Assembly (NCBI RefSeq): GCF_963422355.1
Contig: NC_085087.1
Location: 6,317,036 to 6,381,035, forward strand
Length of the DNA stretch: 64,000 nt
From: Corticium candelabrum
Lineage: Eukaryota > Porifera > Homoscleromorpha > Homosclerophorida > Plakinidae
Reading direction: 5' to 3'
This document shows positions 1 to 17,800 of this stretch, piece after piece; positions within the stretch are counted from its first letter, which is position 1, and every line of letters begins with the position of its first letter. Under the pieces are notes generated by a model. The model searched no databases. It was not told where the DNA came from and saw only the letters and a program-made list of their open reading frames with translations. The translations under genes and the position numbers were made by a program.

Positions 1-104
1 GTGCAACTAGTTCAACGCATGCCATTCTCACTTTAAATCAGATCCTTGCACAGGCTTTTGTGGTGTATTATATTTTCTACCGTGTGTGCATGTGTGTGCA
101 AGTG

Positions 105-110
<6 letters not shown>

Positions 111-169
<59 letters not shown>
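111..169. repeat. (GT)n microsatellite
   Basis: About 29 uninterrupted GT units. The same locus in block C (39417-39469) is a few units shorter, which fits replication slippage after duplication. Confidence 0.98.
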
Positions 170-170
<1 letters not shown>

Positions 171-395
171 ATGTTTGTTTGTGTGTGAGGCTCAAGATGT
201 CTATCTCCCCCTGGTGCATGAGCTCTGGTAACACGTTTTCGATTTTGCAACATATGTGACGGAATCTTGGCAGGCTGCTGTCGATATATAGTGAGGAGTA
301 GTTCCAGATTTAATAGCAGTTTTGGTCTTGCAAACCAAAATTTGGTTAATTTCTTTGCACAAGAGAATGGCAATTTTCTTGCACACTAAACCAAT

Positions 396-2191
<1,796 letters not shown>

Positions 2192-4354
2192 TCATCGTGC
2201 CATAATATAGGCATTTGCTCTCGTATTTACTTGTCCATTGTAGTTTCCAGCACTGTTTCTGATGTTTTTGTAGACGTACTCTGTTCCAAAACCAAGAAAA
2301 GAATCTGGTGAATTACAATTGTTTACATTGCTAGCAAGGAATCCCAAACGTGCTCTAGCACGACTTGAGATGTGGGGTGTATGATAGTGACTGCTTCTTG
2401 TGTTGAATCCTTCCTGTATTCAAAAACAGAAGTCTCAAAGCATTTGACAATACTATAGTATAACCAAAACGGACGGTGGCGCCTTATGCTAGTTTTGTTA
2501 TACGTATATTTAATGTTGATGTCTTTTTACTAACACCCCGGTTGTAGAAGCACAAACTGACATACAAGGGCGCGGCACAAATCTTCCAAAGAAAGATATT
2601 AATCATACACGTGATCCAGCAAAGCAAAACAGAAAACTAAAACATTAATAGGAACACTGCTAGCACCTCCAGGTAAAACTCGGATAGTTTCAAAGTATAG
2701 ATATAGTCACTCATTCTCTCTTCCTTTGATGAAACAGTGCTGCGCTGTTACTTAGTCAATTTTGTCAGTCTTGTACGTCTTTGTGAATATATACAAGCAT
2801 TATAATGTGCAAGGTTGAATCGCGGTTGGTACATGGCCGGTTTCAGGCATAGTATACTATTTACAGTCTCAGCATACTATTTTTTGTTTGTTTCTAGTTA
2901 AGGTTATAGGGTTAGTGTTACGGTTATATAATACTATAGGATCATTAACTACTACAGCGAACATGCAGTCCAGATCATGCAGTCAATGGAGCAAATCGTT
3001 AAATTAAATTGCTGCTATTGGAACGTACAAAATATTGTGTTGTGTGGATTTGAATATGTTTGATGTTTCTGATGTGATGTACATGCTATAGCTGACCCTA
3101 ATTAATAGAAATGCTCACCCTATTGCAGTATTGTTGCAGAGATGACGCTGGCAGTAAAGGTCTCCACTTATTCTCACCAATACTCGTGCTTCTGTACTTT
3201 TCATCTGCAATGAGGCTGTAGAGAGATGATGCGCTGTAGCTGAGGGTGATCCATCTGATTGTTCCATTTACTTTCATTCCCAAACGAAGTTCAGTAAATG
3301 GTAGTGTCCAATACGAAGCAAGTTTTGCCTCTTTGTCATCCAAATCCAAATTAGTTGGTTGGAATGTTTCTTTGTTTGACCACAGTTTGCTTCTATAAGT
3401 AAAGGTTTGTTGATTTCCATCTATTTTCATGATTAGAGTCCAACCTTCATTAGCATCACAGAATGCCTGTTGTAGACAAATCTCATTGTAAATGATGAAA
3501 ATAAATTTTTATTAAAATAGTTAGATATTTCTAACCTGATAAGGTAGATCATTGTAAGATGGTTTAATCCAATGATTTCCATTTTTGGCAGAAGACTTGT
3601 AATAGAGTGCTATTTCCCTACACGATGTTGCAGGCAACAAAGACGAGCTGCCGGGTGTCAGTAACAACTGAGTTACCCAGCTGTTACCGTCACAATACTC
3701 TACCTCCTTTACTTGCTGATTATATCTCATCATACCTGATCAACACATATACTGAATATAATTAATTGTTTATTCGTAATGCATTCTGATGTGCTTACCC
3801 TTTCTGTCATTAGAGCACACGTTTAAACGGAAAACGCCTTGTGGCCCCCTCGGTCCAGTCGGACCCTTAACTCCGGTCTCGCCTGGGACGCCTTTTGGGC
3901 CAACTTTTCCGGTTGCCCCTGAAGTCGGTACCATTGCAATTTAATAAATAAATTAATAAATTACGCAAATACCTTTTTCTCCTCTTTGTCCTCCTGGACC
4001 AGGACTTCCACGATCGCCACGATAACCAGGAGCACCGGGAGCACCAGGAGTGCCAGCAGCTCCGGGAACACCTGCTACGGTTATTGTATACAGTACACGT
4101 TTATTGCGTTTATCAATGTAATTTGTTACAAATATGTGTACAATATGTCTCTCTACCTGAACAGCAACTGTTTTTGCAGCCTTTGCTTTCCTAAGAGAAA
4201 CGAAGAAATTGTTGACTTCAAATCATCACGCTGAGATGAGAAGGTAAAGCATTGCAATAACTAACGTATGTGTAATTACCGTCTCTTCCGCGTCTGATGT
4301 TGCTACAACGGTCACTGTCAACAACAAGAACACAACGAGTCTGAATCCCTGCAT
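2192..4354 (-). CDS. Secreted collagen-fibrinogen-like (ficolin-like) protein, copy A
   Basis: Seven exons on the minus strand: 4280-4354, 4157-4190, 3973-4071, 3799-3918, 3536-3735, 3119-3466 and 2192-2413. All junctions have GT-AG borders and consistent phases, giving 365 residues. Exon 1 is a signal peptide (MQGFRLVVFLLL start). Exon 2 is Cys-rich (CKNSCCSG). Exons 3 and 4 encode two runs of Gly-X-Y triplets. Exons 5-7 encode a fibrinogen-related domain, with CREI near its start, an AFCD...EGWT motif, and CNSPDSFLGFG near the C terminus. The order signal-collagen-fibrinogen matches ficolin-type lectins, which are secreted trimers that bind microbial or glycan surfaces. Ligand and role here are inferred. 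The domain is divergent and could belong to a skeletal-matrix or intelectin-like subgroup. ATG 4354 is chosen because it begins the signal peptide. The gene has paralogues at 28965-31117 (intact) and 41477-43631 (broken). Confidence 0.85.
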
Positions 4355-5509
4355 GGTACCGTACAGTACGTCGTGGGAGAGAAACCGATGATAGCTAGAG
4401 TACGTCTCAGCAAACTTGAACGGTAGAAACTGACTGCTGATGGCTTAGTTTTCGTCTTTATGTTATAGTTTAGAAGCGACGAAAGACGACGTGGCTATGA
4501 CGTAACTCTCCTTCCTAGTCGATACTAATTAACAAAGGCACGGTAATTAACGACACTGTCATACCACAAACGTTTGTCGCTTTTACGTAGAGACCGCAGT
4601 CTAGAATAACAAATACAACACCAATTATGGTCGTTTTTTCCGGACCATCTGAGCGACCGCCGGCAGCTGCGTAGTTACGGATGGGCCCAGAGGGACTGCC
4701 GACTCTTCCAAAATTTTAGGGCGTGACCCATCATGATCTGCCCATAACCTGCTTGCAACTACAGTAGAGACTGATTGGGTAAAAAACACTAAAGTGCTAA
4801 ACCCTCGGCTGCTAGTTAGCTTAGGCAACACGGTACAGCTACTTCACACGCAAGAAACGACACGCGTGACTAGACTAGAGTGCACTGCTAGTTAATTAAT
4901 TAACATCAAAAGCGTGGGATTGCCTACATTCGTTCCCTCTTGAAAGTGCATGTGCATGCAAATACATCAAGGCATTGAGTTGCACGCTAGCGATAACAAT
5001 GAGCGCATTCGGCCGACCGTAGCGGTACTGTACCCCTAACCCATGCGCGTCTCGGGTAATAACGTGACTTGAACTCATCGATATGGTCAAAAATATTGAG
5101 AAAGACTAGTACATATGCATGTCTTGTGACCAGTCAACTTCTGATATTGCACTAGACAAGTTTGCTGCATACGTACTCTATATGACAAAGGCAAACAATA
5201 GAAGTGAACTCGTTTTAGTTCTCGATCTACAGTTCTAGTGCGTCAGCAGCGTATTATAGGAGAGAATTAAAATGTAGACGTTATTTATACGAAATCGAAA
5301 GTTTACCTTATCACACATGCATTGGCTGCATTGACATTCTTTTCTAATAGACCGACTACTTGCATACTTGGCTCGTGAGATACCTGCACGGTACCGTTCA
5401 TGTGTGTAGTACACATAACATAAACTAGTGGTTTTAATCAAAGAGTAAGTTTACAATATACAAATTGTGACTGTGATACCTAAATGAGTACCAATTGTGG
5501 TGGAAGAGC
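4355..5509. other. 5' flank of ficolin-like gene A and spacer
   Basis: No coding region is supported. The first ~1070 bases are shared with blocks B and C and should contain the promoter of gene A. The TATA-like element seen in B (CTATAAAG on the minus strand) is split in A by five extra bases near 4460. Sequence after about 5425 is unique to A and leads into the 3' end of the zinc-finger gene. Confidence 0.6.
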
Positions 5510-8500
5510 CTATACAAAAGAGGTGCATTTAGTGATGACCCAATAAACTGTTGCAGTACCAGTACCTGCAGCTACAGCTCGTCCAAAATTGTCAACAGCT
5601 GTTGAGCAGTGTAATGCTTGACGCAAGTGTTCAGTAGCAGCCGTATTGAGACGAGTATTCCTTTGATCAACATTAGATCTAAATAAAAATATGTGCCTCA
5701 CTGCGTTCATGCTGTTCATGAAATATCTGTCTCTCCCCATTGCATTATGCAGTTGCTCTTCAGATTCAGTATTGATAATGCCATTTAACTCAGGTACATG
5801 CTCTGTTCTACGCAACACTTCAATCTCTTGCTTGGTGTTACCCTCATGTAGTTTGTCAAACAAACAGTATCGAGCAGATACCCCAGTGATTGGATGAACA
5901 GTCGTGCTATAGTCATGTTCTTGAGTAGCTTGGATTTGTTCTTTGTTTAGGCTGCGGTTCTCATGCAGCCATGGCATGGGTACTGACAAAGAATGATCAT
6001 AAGCAGCTTGATCGTTAGTGACTGTTGCTGCAGCCACTCTGCCTTCATGTGGTTGAAACATTCCTGGGCAACGAGAATTTGCATGAGCAGCAACCATGTG
6101 GGCCATATCAATCAGGGTGATGGTTGGAGGGTATTTCAGAGACAGCAGAATGTCAATATAATCTCTAGGACTTTCAGCTCTTAGTAGAAATTTTAAAGCA
6201 TAAACGACTTGATGGGGACAAGTTGCTGACAGCCACCCACCTGAAAGTAAAGTTGAAAGAACTATAAACCATGCAGTTTAGACAAGAGTATAATAAATAC
6301 CAACCTGAAGCTCCCCAGATCTTTGAAAAAACCTTGTCATAGACTTTTCTGGTGTTCATTTTGTTTCTTAATCGGAGCACACAATCTATCTTTGTTCCAC
6401 TATCTTCTACACCTGCCTGTCTACATATTTTCTTCACTGTTTCCCTCTATAAGGTGATCAAACTATCATTATTTTTTCTAGAAATGTTACTTTATCTTAC
6501 AGTGCTATTGCTGAGAAGATCAATAAGTCTGTCTTCTGAGACCATTGCCAAATCATCATTATCATGATGAGTGGTCTTGGCAGATGGACATTTCTTGGCA
6601 GATGGACATTTCCTGTACTCTGTGTTAATGACAGTGCTACCACTTCAAGTATGTGGTCCAATCCATGGAGCCCAAAATGCATACTCTGGATTAACAGCAT
6701 ATGGATTGTTGTTGCCTGCATGTAAAGTAAACACTAAACACATCCTGCAACCATTGCTCCCATTAGATTACCTTCACAGAAACCCTTTCCCAGCATCTCA
6801 TACTCAACGTTATTCCAGAAACTTGCACAGTCAACAATATCGTTCTCTAAACTGGATTCAGGAACTTTCAAATCAGACACTACAAGCATCAATCAATCTG
6901 TTAATCTGTTAGTCTGTTAATCTGTTAGTCTGTTCTACTTGCTATACAAAAGATTAAACAACTTGCCTGCAAGAGAATGCTGCCTTTCTGTTCACATCAA
7001 AAGTCAGGATAGGGGGGTAGAATCCACAATGAATGCAGTAAAATTCATATTTGTGTTCCGATAAAGCTTCAAAATGACAGTAGGCATTTAAGACAGTGTT
7101 GTGCGATAGTGATTTTCCCGTCATTGATTCTATCACTGTTACAACTCTTCCAATGGCAGTATGTGCCTACAGAAAATCAACTGATAACTTACAAAGTAGT
7201 ATTGTGATTATACTAATATTTACTTGCAAGCTGTGACGAAGGAATAAGCATAAATGCAGTGTAAGCATGGTGGAATCGTTGAAATTGTGTACACCGTCAT
7301 AGTATTCTTGGTACCTGTAGAAGAGATTACACTTGGGACACTTCTTGCAGTATATCTTCACATCTGAGGTTGAGATATGATCATTATGTTTAAGTTACGT
7401 ACAGTGATGACTAGTTTCTCTTACTTTCAACAATTTGATCAAGTCCTATCACTTTACCCTTTGTTGTGATTGTGAGAGGGCCTTCCAGTTGAACCCCAGA
7501 ACAGAACTTGCATGTAGTCTCAGAGGGCATGTATTGTGTAAGCTTGGGTGTGTCTAAAGCCAGTCTATTGTCAATAGCAAGTGGAATGCTTTTGTATTGC
7601 TTTAGGTAGTCCAGCATTTTTCTCAACAAGTGTCCTTGAGGAGGATAGCAATAAAGGCTCCTAGAATGTTCTTCACTTGTCTCATCTTTTGATTCCTGTT
7701 CTGGGAGATACTCAGAATCACTGGTCTTTTCTGACCACATCAGGTAAGAGTGTTCTTGATGGCATAACCATTTGGCTACTGCTCTGTGGATGCAGCCTTT
7801 TTGTTGGGAAGCAGAACAGCGACATGTCCACTTCATAGTTTTAGTGTCCAAACAGACAACAGTTCGACTCAGCCTACCCCAGTAGTGTACTCCATTGGCA
7901 AACACTGAAAAAAAGACATACCTGCTATACCAGCTGGAGTTAGTTGGCTGTTCACTGAGCTAACTGCAACTGGACAGTTGGCACTGACAGCTTTGCTTCG
8001 ATGTGCTATGCAGGCAGTACGTCTGCTTTCTGAAAACAGATGCCGTTTCACAAGACAATCAAGACTATCATCTCTTAGTTTAACATTGGGGAGATAGCTC
8101 TCAGCATAGCAAACTGATTGAACATGATCACATTCAAATGAAGGCCTGAAGCTTTGAGCTGCTGTTTTCTTGACATCAAGACACTTACTAAGCTCACAAA
8201 TAGATGCTGAGTTTCCGGGCAGTGTAATTTTCTGCACATGTACTGGATGGGCAACACCTCTGAAGGTTTGACTGACAAGGTACAAGCCTCTATTGGCATC
8301 AACGCAAACTGCACGATGATGCCTGTCTTGATTGATGTGCTTGCTGGCTTTAGAGTGAACAGTCCTTTTGTGGCGTGCTAAGTTCTTTGACAGTAGTTCA
8401 AGAAAGCACACATCACACTTGACTCTTGACTCAGGAGTAGTACTTACTTTGACTTTACTGTTGCTGGTGTACAGCAACTGCTGACATGTTTGATTTAACA

Positions 8501-9905
8501 ATTGAGGCTGTTCATTACTGCCTGTGTCATTCGAGTAATTTGCAGCAGGTTCTTGTACTGACATAGATGGCAGAGACATTGGATATGAAGAAGACATCTC
8601 TATGGATGATTCCAATACTTTGCTATCGGCCTGCTCAGGAGTATTGACAGACGCAACAAGTGGAGACATAGCAGACGAAAACGTTAGATTAGAGATATCA
8701 ATTTTTGAGAGGTATTCAGATGAGGCAGTAGTAGCCATGGCAGCTGTGACACTTGGAACTTTTTCTGTAAAAAAATTGTGACAGATAAATACTATGATAC
8801 TTTGCTAAAATAGTAGATGATTATGTCTAGATTTGAGTTTGGATAATTGATTTAGGGGAGTAGCACTTTATAAAAGACATTTTTTGCACTTGGAAATGCC
8901 ATTTCTTCTAAATCCAAGGAGCAAATAATAGGTCTGAGAAGATCGAGCTTGCAGTTTGAGTGCTTTGTACTTCCCATTCAATCCAGCTGAGGATTTGCTT
9001 TAGCAAGCCACTTGTACATGTGCATTATAACACATGGCAAGCATGGAGTCCCATTGTTGTTGTCATGAAATGTTAGTTTACCTTGAGGACTATATTTCAC
9101 TTTTTGGTTCTCGTTTCTAGGTGTATAAGAGCAAATTGGTTTCCTGTCACATCTTTTGCTTAGGAGAAAATAAAAATCTAACAAAGCCTTGAAGAAGTGA
9201 AAATTACAGAAGTTTGAATAGGAAATTTCTAGATGTACAATATTTAAGAAAATGTAGCTATTCAATGTTTGATGGCAATCTTATGTCCATACCCATCAGG
9301 AAGGTTATAGGGCCATTGGGTGTGACATCTGTTCAATCCCTTTTTCTAACTGTTTGAATCTGACCGTCTAAGTAGTTCCAAATTGTTTACCTGCTTGATG
9401 ACAACGATGGATATGAGTTACAAAGTGGTCTTTTCGCCCGCAGACTATATCACACATGGGGCAGTGAAAGTGGCTACGATGAACAGCAGATGTTTCTTTT
9501 GTTGTGGCACAATGTTGATGGCAAGGTAAGACTGTTCCATCTGCAGATGAAATGAAGCATGGCAATATTAAGTAAATTTAAAATTAGTTAACAGCATATA
9601 TCACAGAAAGGCATTTTTACCTCTTACTTGTACAGAATGTTTTTCATGAGCTTTGAGGTGCTTGTAAAACTTAGATTTTCTGGTTGGCTTGAAAACAGTT
9701 GGTGGACAAAGGGGACATGTAAGGGCTGATAGATCACCTTTTTCCAACTGCTTTGCAACAGTAACCGTTACCCAGTCTTCAAAGCTGGTTCTCAATATTG
9801 ACGGATGTGTGGTTAGCTGACCAAATGAAGCTGAAATTCATACATGTTGCTCTGACAAACTGATTATCATTACTCTGCAGGTCATGATGACACGTTGCTT
9901 TCAAA

Positions 9906-9956
<51 letters not shown>

Positions 9957-10392
9957 GATGTACGCCATCAAACATAAACTATTCAGTACATGTAAAATAA
10001 CTCTAAGACTACTGACTATTTCACACGTTGTCTTGATTTAGTTCCTAATACTATAACTATAACACGAGAACTGCAATTTGTAATTATAGCAGTATCTTAC
10101 TTAATTAGGTATCTATTTCACAACATGGGCATCACAACATCAACTTCACGCAAGCATGCACGCATGCATGCACGCATGCATGCAAACACTAATATTTTTC
10201 TGTTTTATTTTAGAGTTGATACAATTCAATGTTCAACCAATTGTCTATCAGTAAGAAGTACAAAAATACTAATGCTACTCAAATACATGTGGGAGAGGCT
10301 GGCTAGACGAGATTAGCTAAATGACGTCACGTATGTCACGCGTATCTAGTTGTAGAGCTCTAGATGATCTAAGACATATTGAACTTACCCAT
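5510..10392 (-). pseudogene. HMGXB3-like SWIM/C2H2 zinc-finger gene of transposon origin, probably disrupted
   Basis: Eleven minus-strand exons can be traced: 10389-10392 (ATG plus one base), 9621-9830, 9391-9540, 7922-8764, 7425-7904, 7224-7363, 6967-7166, 6772-6879, 6501-6715, 6305-6446 and 5510-6240. Joining the first two gives MASFGQLTTHPSILR. Two C2H2 fingers follow (CPLC and CPMC), then a third CDVC finger, then a SWIM-type CxC...CxH module (WTCRCSASQQKGCIH). Next come a Cys-pair module (CKKCPKC, YCIHCGF), an acidic His/Asp segment, and a C-terminal region with GGWLSATCPH, RAESPRDY and DMAHMVAAH. I recognise this layout from HMG-domain-containing-protein-3-like proteins of animals, which look transposase-derived. 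No HMG box is visible here. Lesions are an in-frame TGA at 6645-6647, a one-base phase conflict between exons 7 and 8, and a 17-base gap between exons 4 and 5. The intron after exon 7 would need a GC donor. It could be a decayed transposon or a host gene with sequence errors. Confidence 0.68.
9908..9951. repeat. (AT)n microsatellite
   Basis: About 22 AT units inside the first intron of the minus-strand zinc-finger gene. Confidence 0.97.
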
Positions 10393-10475
10393 GTAAGTTG
10401 AAGAAAGCAAACTGTCGATTTCCAGAGGCTATCCTATTTGGCGCGAAGCGTAAGGTCACGTGCTCCGGTCACGTG
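10322..10475 (-). promoter_or_regulatory. Candidate promoter of the zinc-finger gene: E2F-like, two E-boxes, CRE
   Basis: Just upstream of the start exon (ATG at 10390-10392, read leftwards) lie an E2F-like TTTGGCGC at 10437-10444 and two CACGTG E-boxes at 10457-10462 and 10470-10475. A palindromic CRE, TGACGTCA, at 10322-10329 falls just inside the first intron. The motifs are read directly. Their use as a promoter is inference from spacing and clustering. Confidence 0.4.
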
Positions 10476-14151
<3,676 letters not shown>

Positions 14152-14551
14152 CTCCTTTATATTAGAGATATAACATGATATAATTTAAACTAATATAAAA
14201 TAATGTAACATAATGTTAATTAATTAAACATAACAACATAACATAAGTTGATATAATATAATATAACGTAATGTAAATAAAATTAACTTATGTTAGCATT
14301 TCATGATGATAATTTTCTTATCTCATCATGACATTGCTACTCCCAAAGCAAGTGCAAAATCTTCTTGACCGTGTATATACTGAACCTGCAGATTATGAAG
14401 TTTAATGTCAAGAGAACCGAAAGAGAAGAACGACAGAAGCGATCTACCGCTCAGACATACCAGCAGTCTCGTACCACGACCAAACTTGACCGAACGCGCA
14501 GTTAATATCTACAGGTCGATATCGGCAACTAAAAAACGTATGGCATTTCCG

Positions 14552-14730
14552 GCCCCGTGTGGCAGCGGCCCCGTCTGGCAGCGGCCCCGTCTGGCAGCGG
14601 CCCCGTCTGGCAGCGGCCCCGTCTGGCAGCGGCCCCGTCTGGCAGCGGCCCCGTCTGGCAGCGGCCCCGTCTGGCAGCGGCCCCGTCTGGCAGCGGCCCC
14701 GTCTGGCAGCGGCCCCGTCTGGCAGCGGCC
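14552..14730. repeat. GC-rich 16-bp minisatellite, about 11 copies
   Basis: Tandem GGCCCCGTCTGGCAGC units with almost no variation sit 85-260 bases upstream of the LRR-Roc-COR ATG. The unit lacks stop codons in several frames and is not a multiple of three, so it reads as overlapping repeat peptides. I treat those as by-products. It is more likely 5' untranslated or promoter sequence. Confidence 0.93.
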
Positions 14731-14814
14731 CAGCGCCATGTGGCAGCAAGGTCCCGGATACCTCGCGTTAGATGCAGTTGTAGCGTCTTGAGCGAGTCGC
14801 ATGATCTGCTAAAC

Positions 14815-17800
14815 ATGGCGTTGCCACACGTTGAGGCGCGACAGTTGGAAATGTTTTTACCGAAAGTTAACGAGCACAACAGGTTGGAATTGGATCTTCT
14901 AGATGCACACTTGTTTGCATTTCCTGAAGAAATATGTGAGACGAGCGGACTGGAGGTATTGAAACTTTGTACAGACGACATACACTCTATACCCGAAGGC
15001 ATTGCCAAACTGAGGAAACTAGAAGAAATTCATTTGCATACAAGTGATTACCACAATTCCAGAACTTCCTACTTCTCACGGCGGCTTACAGCCATTGGTG
15101 TCCAGGAGGTCCCAACTGTTGTTTCTCTTCTTCCATGTCTCAAGGTTTTGTCTGTGTGTGGTAACCGTCGCAATCCATTGCTGTTTGATGAGCTAATGTC
15201 ATGTCAACTGCCCAGTACTCTTGTGGAAGTGGAAATGGTGGGATGTGATTTGACACAAGCAACTTTGTCTATGATCTGCAACAATGTGAAACTGTGCAAA
15301 GTGAATTTAGCACGCAACTATCTGCAGTCTTTCAAATATTGCAACACAGAGATGATAAGAGAGGCAACAGTCTTGAATGATCTAGAAGAGCTGAATTTGT
15401 CATTAAACAGAAATCTTGAGATATTCTCATGTACAGGTCTTACCAAGTTGAAAAAGTTAAATTTGAGTGGGTGTAACATACAGCAGCTGCCAGCTGAATT
15501 GAATGATCTTCATGATCTAGAAGAGCTGAATTTGTCACAGAACGAAAATCTTCAGCCATTCTCATGTACAGGTCTTACCAAGTTGAAAAAGTTAAATTTG
15601 AGTTGGTGTAACATACAGCAGCTGCCAGCTGAATTGAATGATCTTCATGATCTAGAAGAGCTGAATTTGTCACAGAACGAAAATCTTCAGACATTCTCAT
15701 GTACAGGTCTTACCAAGTTGAAAAAGTTAAATTTGAGTGAGTGTAACATACAACAGCTGCCAGCTGAATTGAATGATCTTCATGATCTAGAGGAGCTGGA
15801 TTTGTCATGGCACGAAAATCTTCAGACATTCTCATGTACAGGTCTTACCAAGTTGAAAAAGTTAAATTTGAGTTGGTGTAACATACAGCAGCTGCCAGCT
15901 GAATTGAATGATCTTCATGATCTAGAAGAGCTGCATTTGTCACGGAACAACAATCTTCAGACATTCTCATGTACAAGTCTTACCAAGTTGAAAAAGTTAA
16001 ATTTGAGTTGGTGTAACATACAGCAGCTGCCAGCTGAATTGAATGATCTTCATGATCTAGAAGAGCTGGATTTGTTTGGGAACGAAAACCTTCAGCCATT
16101 CTCATGTACAGGTCTTACCAAGTTGAAAATGTTAGATTTGAGTGAGTGTAACATACAGCAGCTGCCAGCTGAATTGAATGATCTTCATGATCTAGAAGAG
16201 CTGCATTTGTTTGGGAACGAAAACCTTCAGCCATTCTCATGTACAGGTCTTACCAAGTTGAAAAAGTTAAATTTGAGTAGGTGTAACATACAACAGCTGC
16301 CAGCTGAATGGAATGATCTTCATGATCTAGAAGAGCTGCATTTGTCACGGAACAAAAATCTTCAGACATTCTCATGTACAGGTCTTACCAAGTTGAAAAA
16401 GTTAGATTTGAGTAGGTGTAACATACAGCAGCTGCCAGCTGAATGGAATGATCTTCATGATCTAGAAGAGCTGCATTTGTTTGGGAACGAAAATCTTCAG
16501 ACATTCTCATGTACAGGTCTTACCAAGTTGAAAAAGTTAAATTTGAGTTGGTGTAACATACAGCAGCTGCCAGCTGAATGGAATGATCTTCATGATCTAG
16601 AAGAGCTGGATTTGTTTGGGAACGAAAACCTTCAGCCATTCTCATGTACAGGTCTTACCAAGTTGAAAATGTTAGATTTGAGTGAGTGTAACATACAGCA
16701 GCTGCCAGCTGAATTGAATGATCTTCATGATCTAGAAGAGCTGCATTTGTTTGGGAACGAAAACCTTCAGCCATTCTCATGTACAGGTCTTACCAAGTTG
16801 AAAAAGTTAAATTTGAGTAGGTGTAACATACAACAGCTGCCAGCTGAATGGAATGATCTTCATGATCTAGAAGAGCTGGATTTGTCACGGAACAAAAATC
16901 TTCAGACATTCTCATGTACAGGTCTTACCAAGTTGAAAAAGTTAAATTTGAGTTGGTGTAACATACAGCAGCTGCCAGCTGAATGGAATGATCTTCATGA
17001 TCTAGAAGAGCTGCATTTGTTTGGGAACGAAAATCTTCAGACATTCTCATGTACAGGTCTTACCAAGTTGAAAAAGTTAAATTTGAGTAGGTGTAACATA
17101 CAACAGCTGCCAGCTGAATGGAATGATCTTCATGATCTAGAAGAGCTGGATTTGTCACGGAACAAAAATCTTCAGACATTCTCATGTACAAGTCTTACCA
17201 AGTTGAAAAAGTTAAATTTGAGTTGGTGTAACATACAGCAGCTGCCAGCTGAATGGAATGATCTTCATGATCTAGAAGAGCTGCATTTGTTTGGGAACGA
17301 AAATCTTCAGACATTCTCATGTACAGGTCTTACCAAGTTGAAAAAGTTAAATTTGAGTAGGTGTAACATACAGCAGCTGCCAGCTGAATTGAATGATCTT
17401 CATGATCTAGAAGAGCTGCATTTGTTTGGGAACGAAAATCTTCAGACATTCTCATGTACAGGTCTTACCAAGTTGAAAAAGTTAAATTTGAGTTGGTGTA
17501 ACATACAGCAGCTGCCAGCTGAATGGAATGATCTTCATGATCTAGAAGAGCTGCATTTGTTTGGGAACGAAAATCTTCAGACATTCTCATGTACAGGTCT
17601 TACCAAGTTGAAAAAGTTATATTTGAATGGGTGTAACATACAGCAGCTGCCAGCTGAATGGAATGATCTTCATGATCTAGAAGAGCTGCATTTGTTTGGG
17701 AACGAAAATCTTCAGACATTCTCATGTACAGGTCTTACCAAGTTGAAAAAGTTAAATTTGAGTAGGTGTAACATACAGCAGCTGCCAGCTGAATGGAATG

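Noticed and set aside
8770-9380. Possible extra exon of the zinc-finger gene with CDRKPICSYTPRN and CLPC motifs
   Set aside because: It carries an in-frame stop after NPQLD and lacks splice sites that fit the phases. It may be an exon relic but is not needed for the model.
14405-14791. A 128-residue frame with Gly-Ser-Gly-Pro and Trp-Gln-Arg-Pro repeats
   Set aside because: It arises from the 16-bp minisatellite, which is open in several frames. I keep it only as a possible upstream reading frame.
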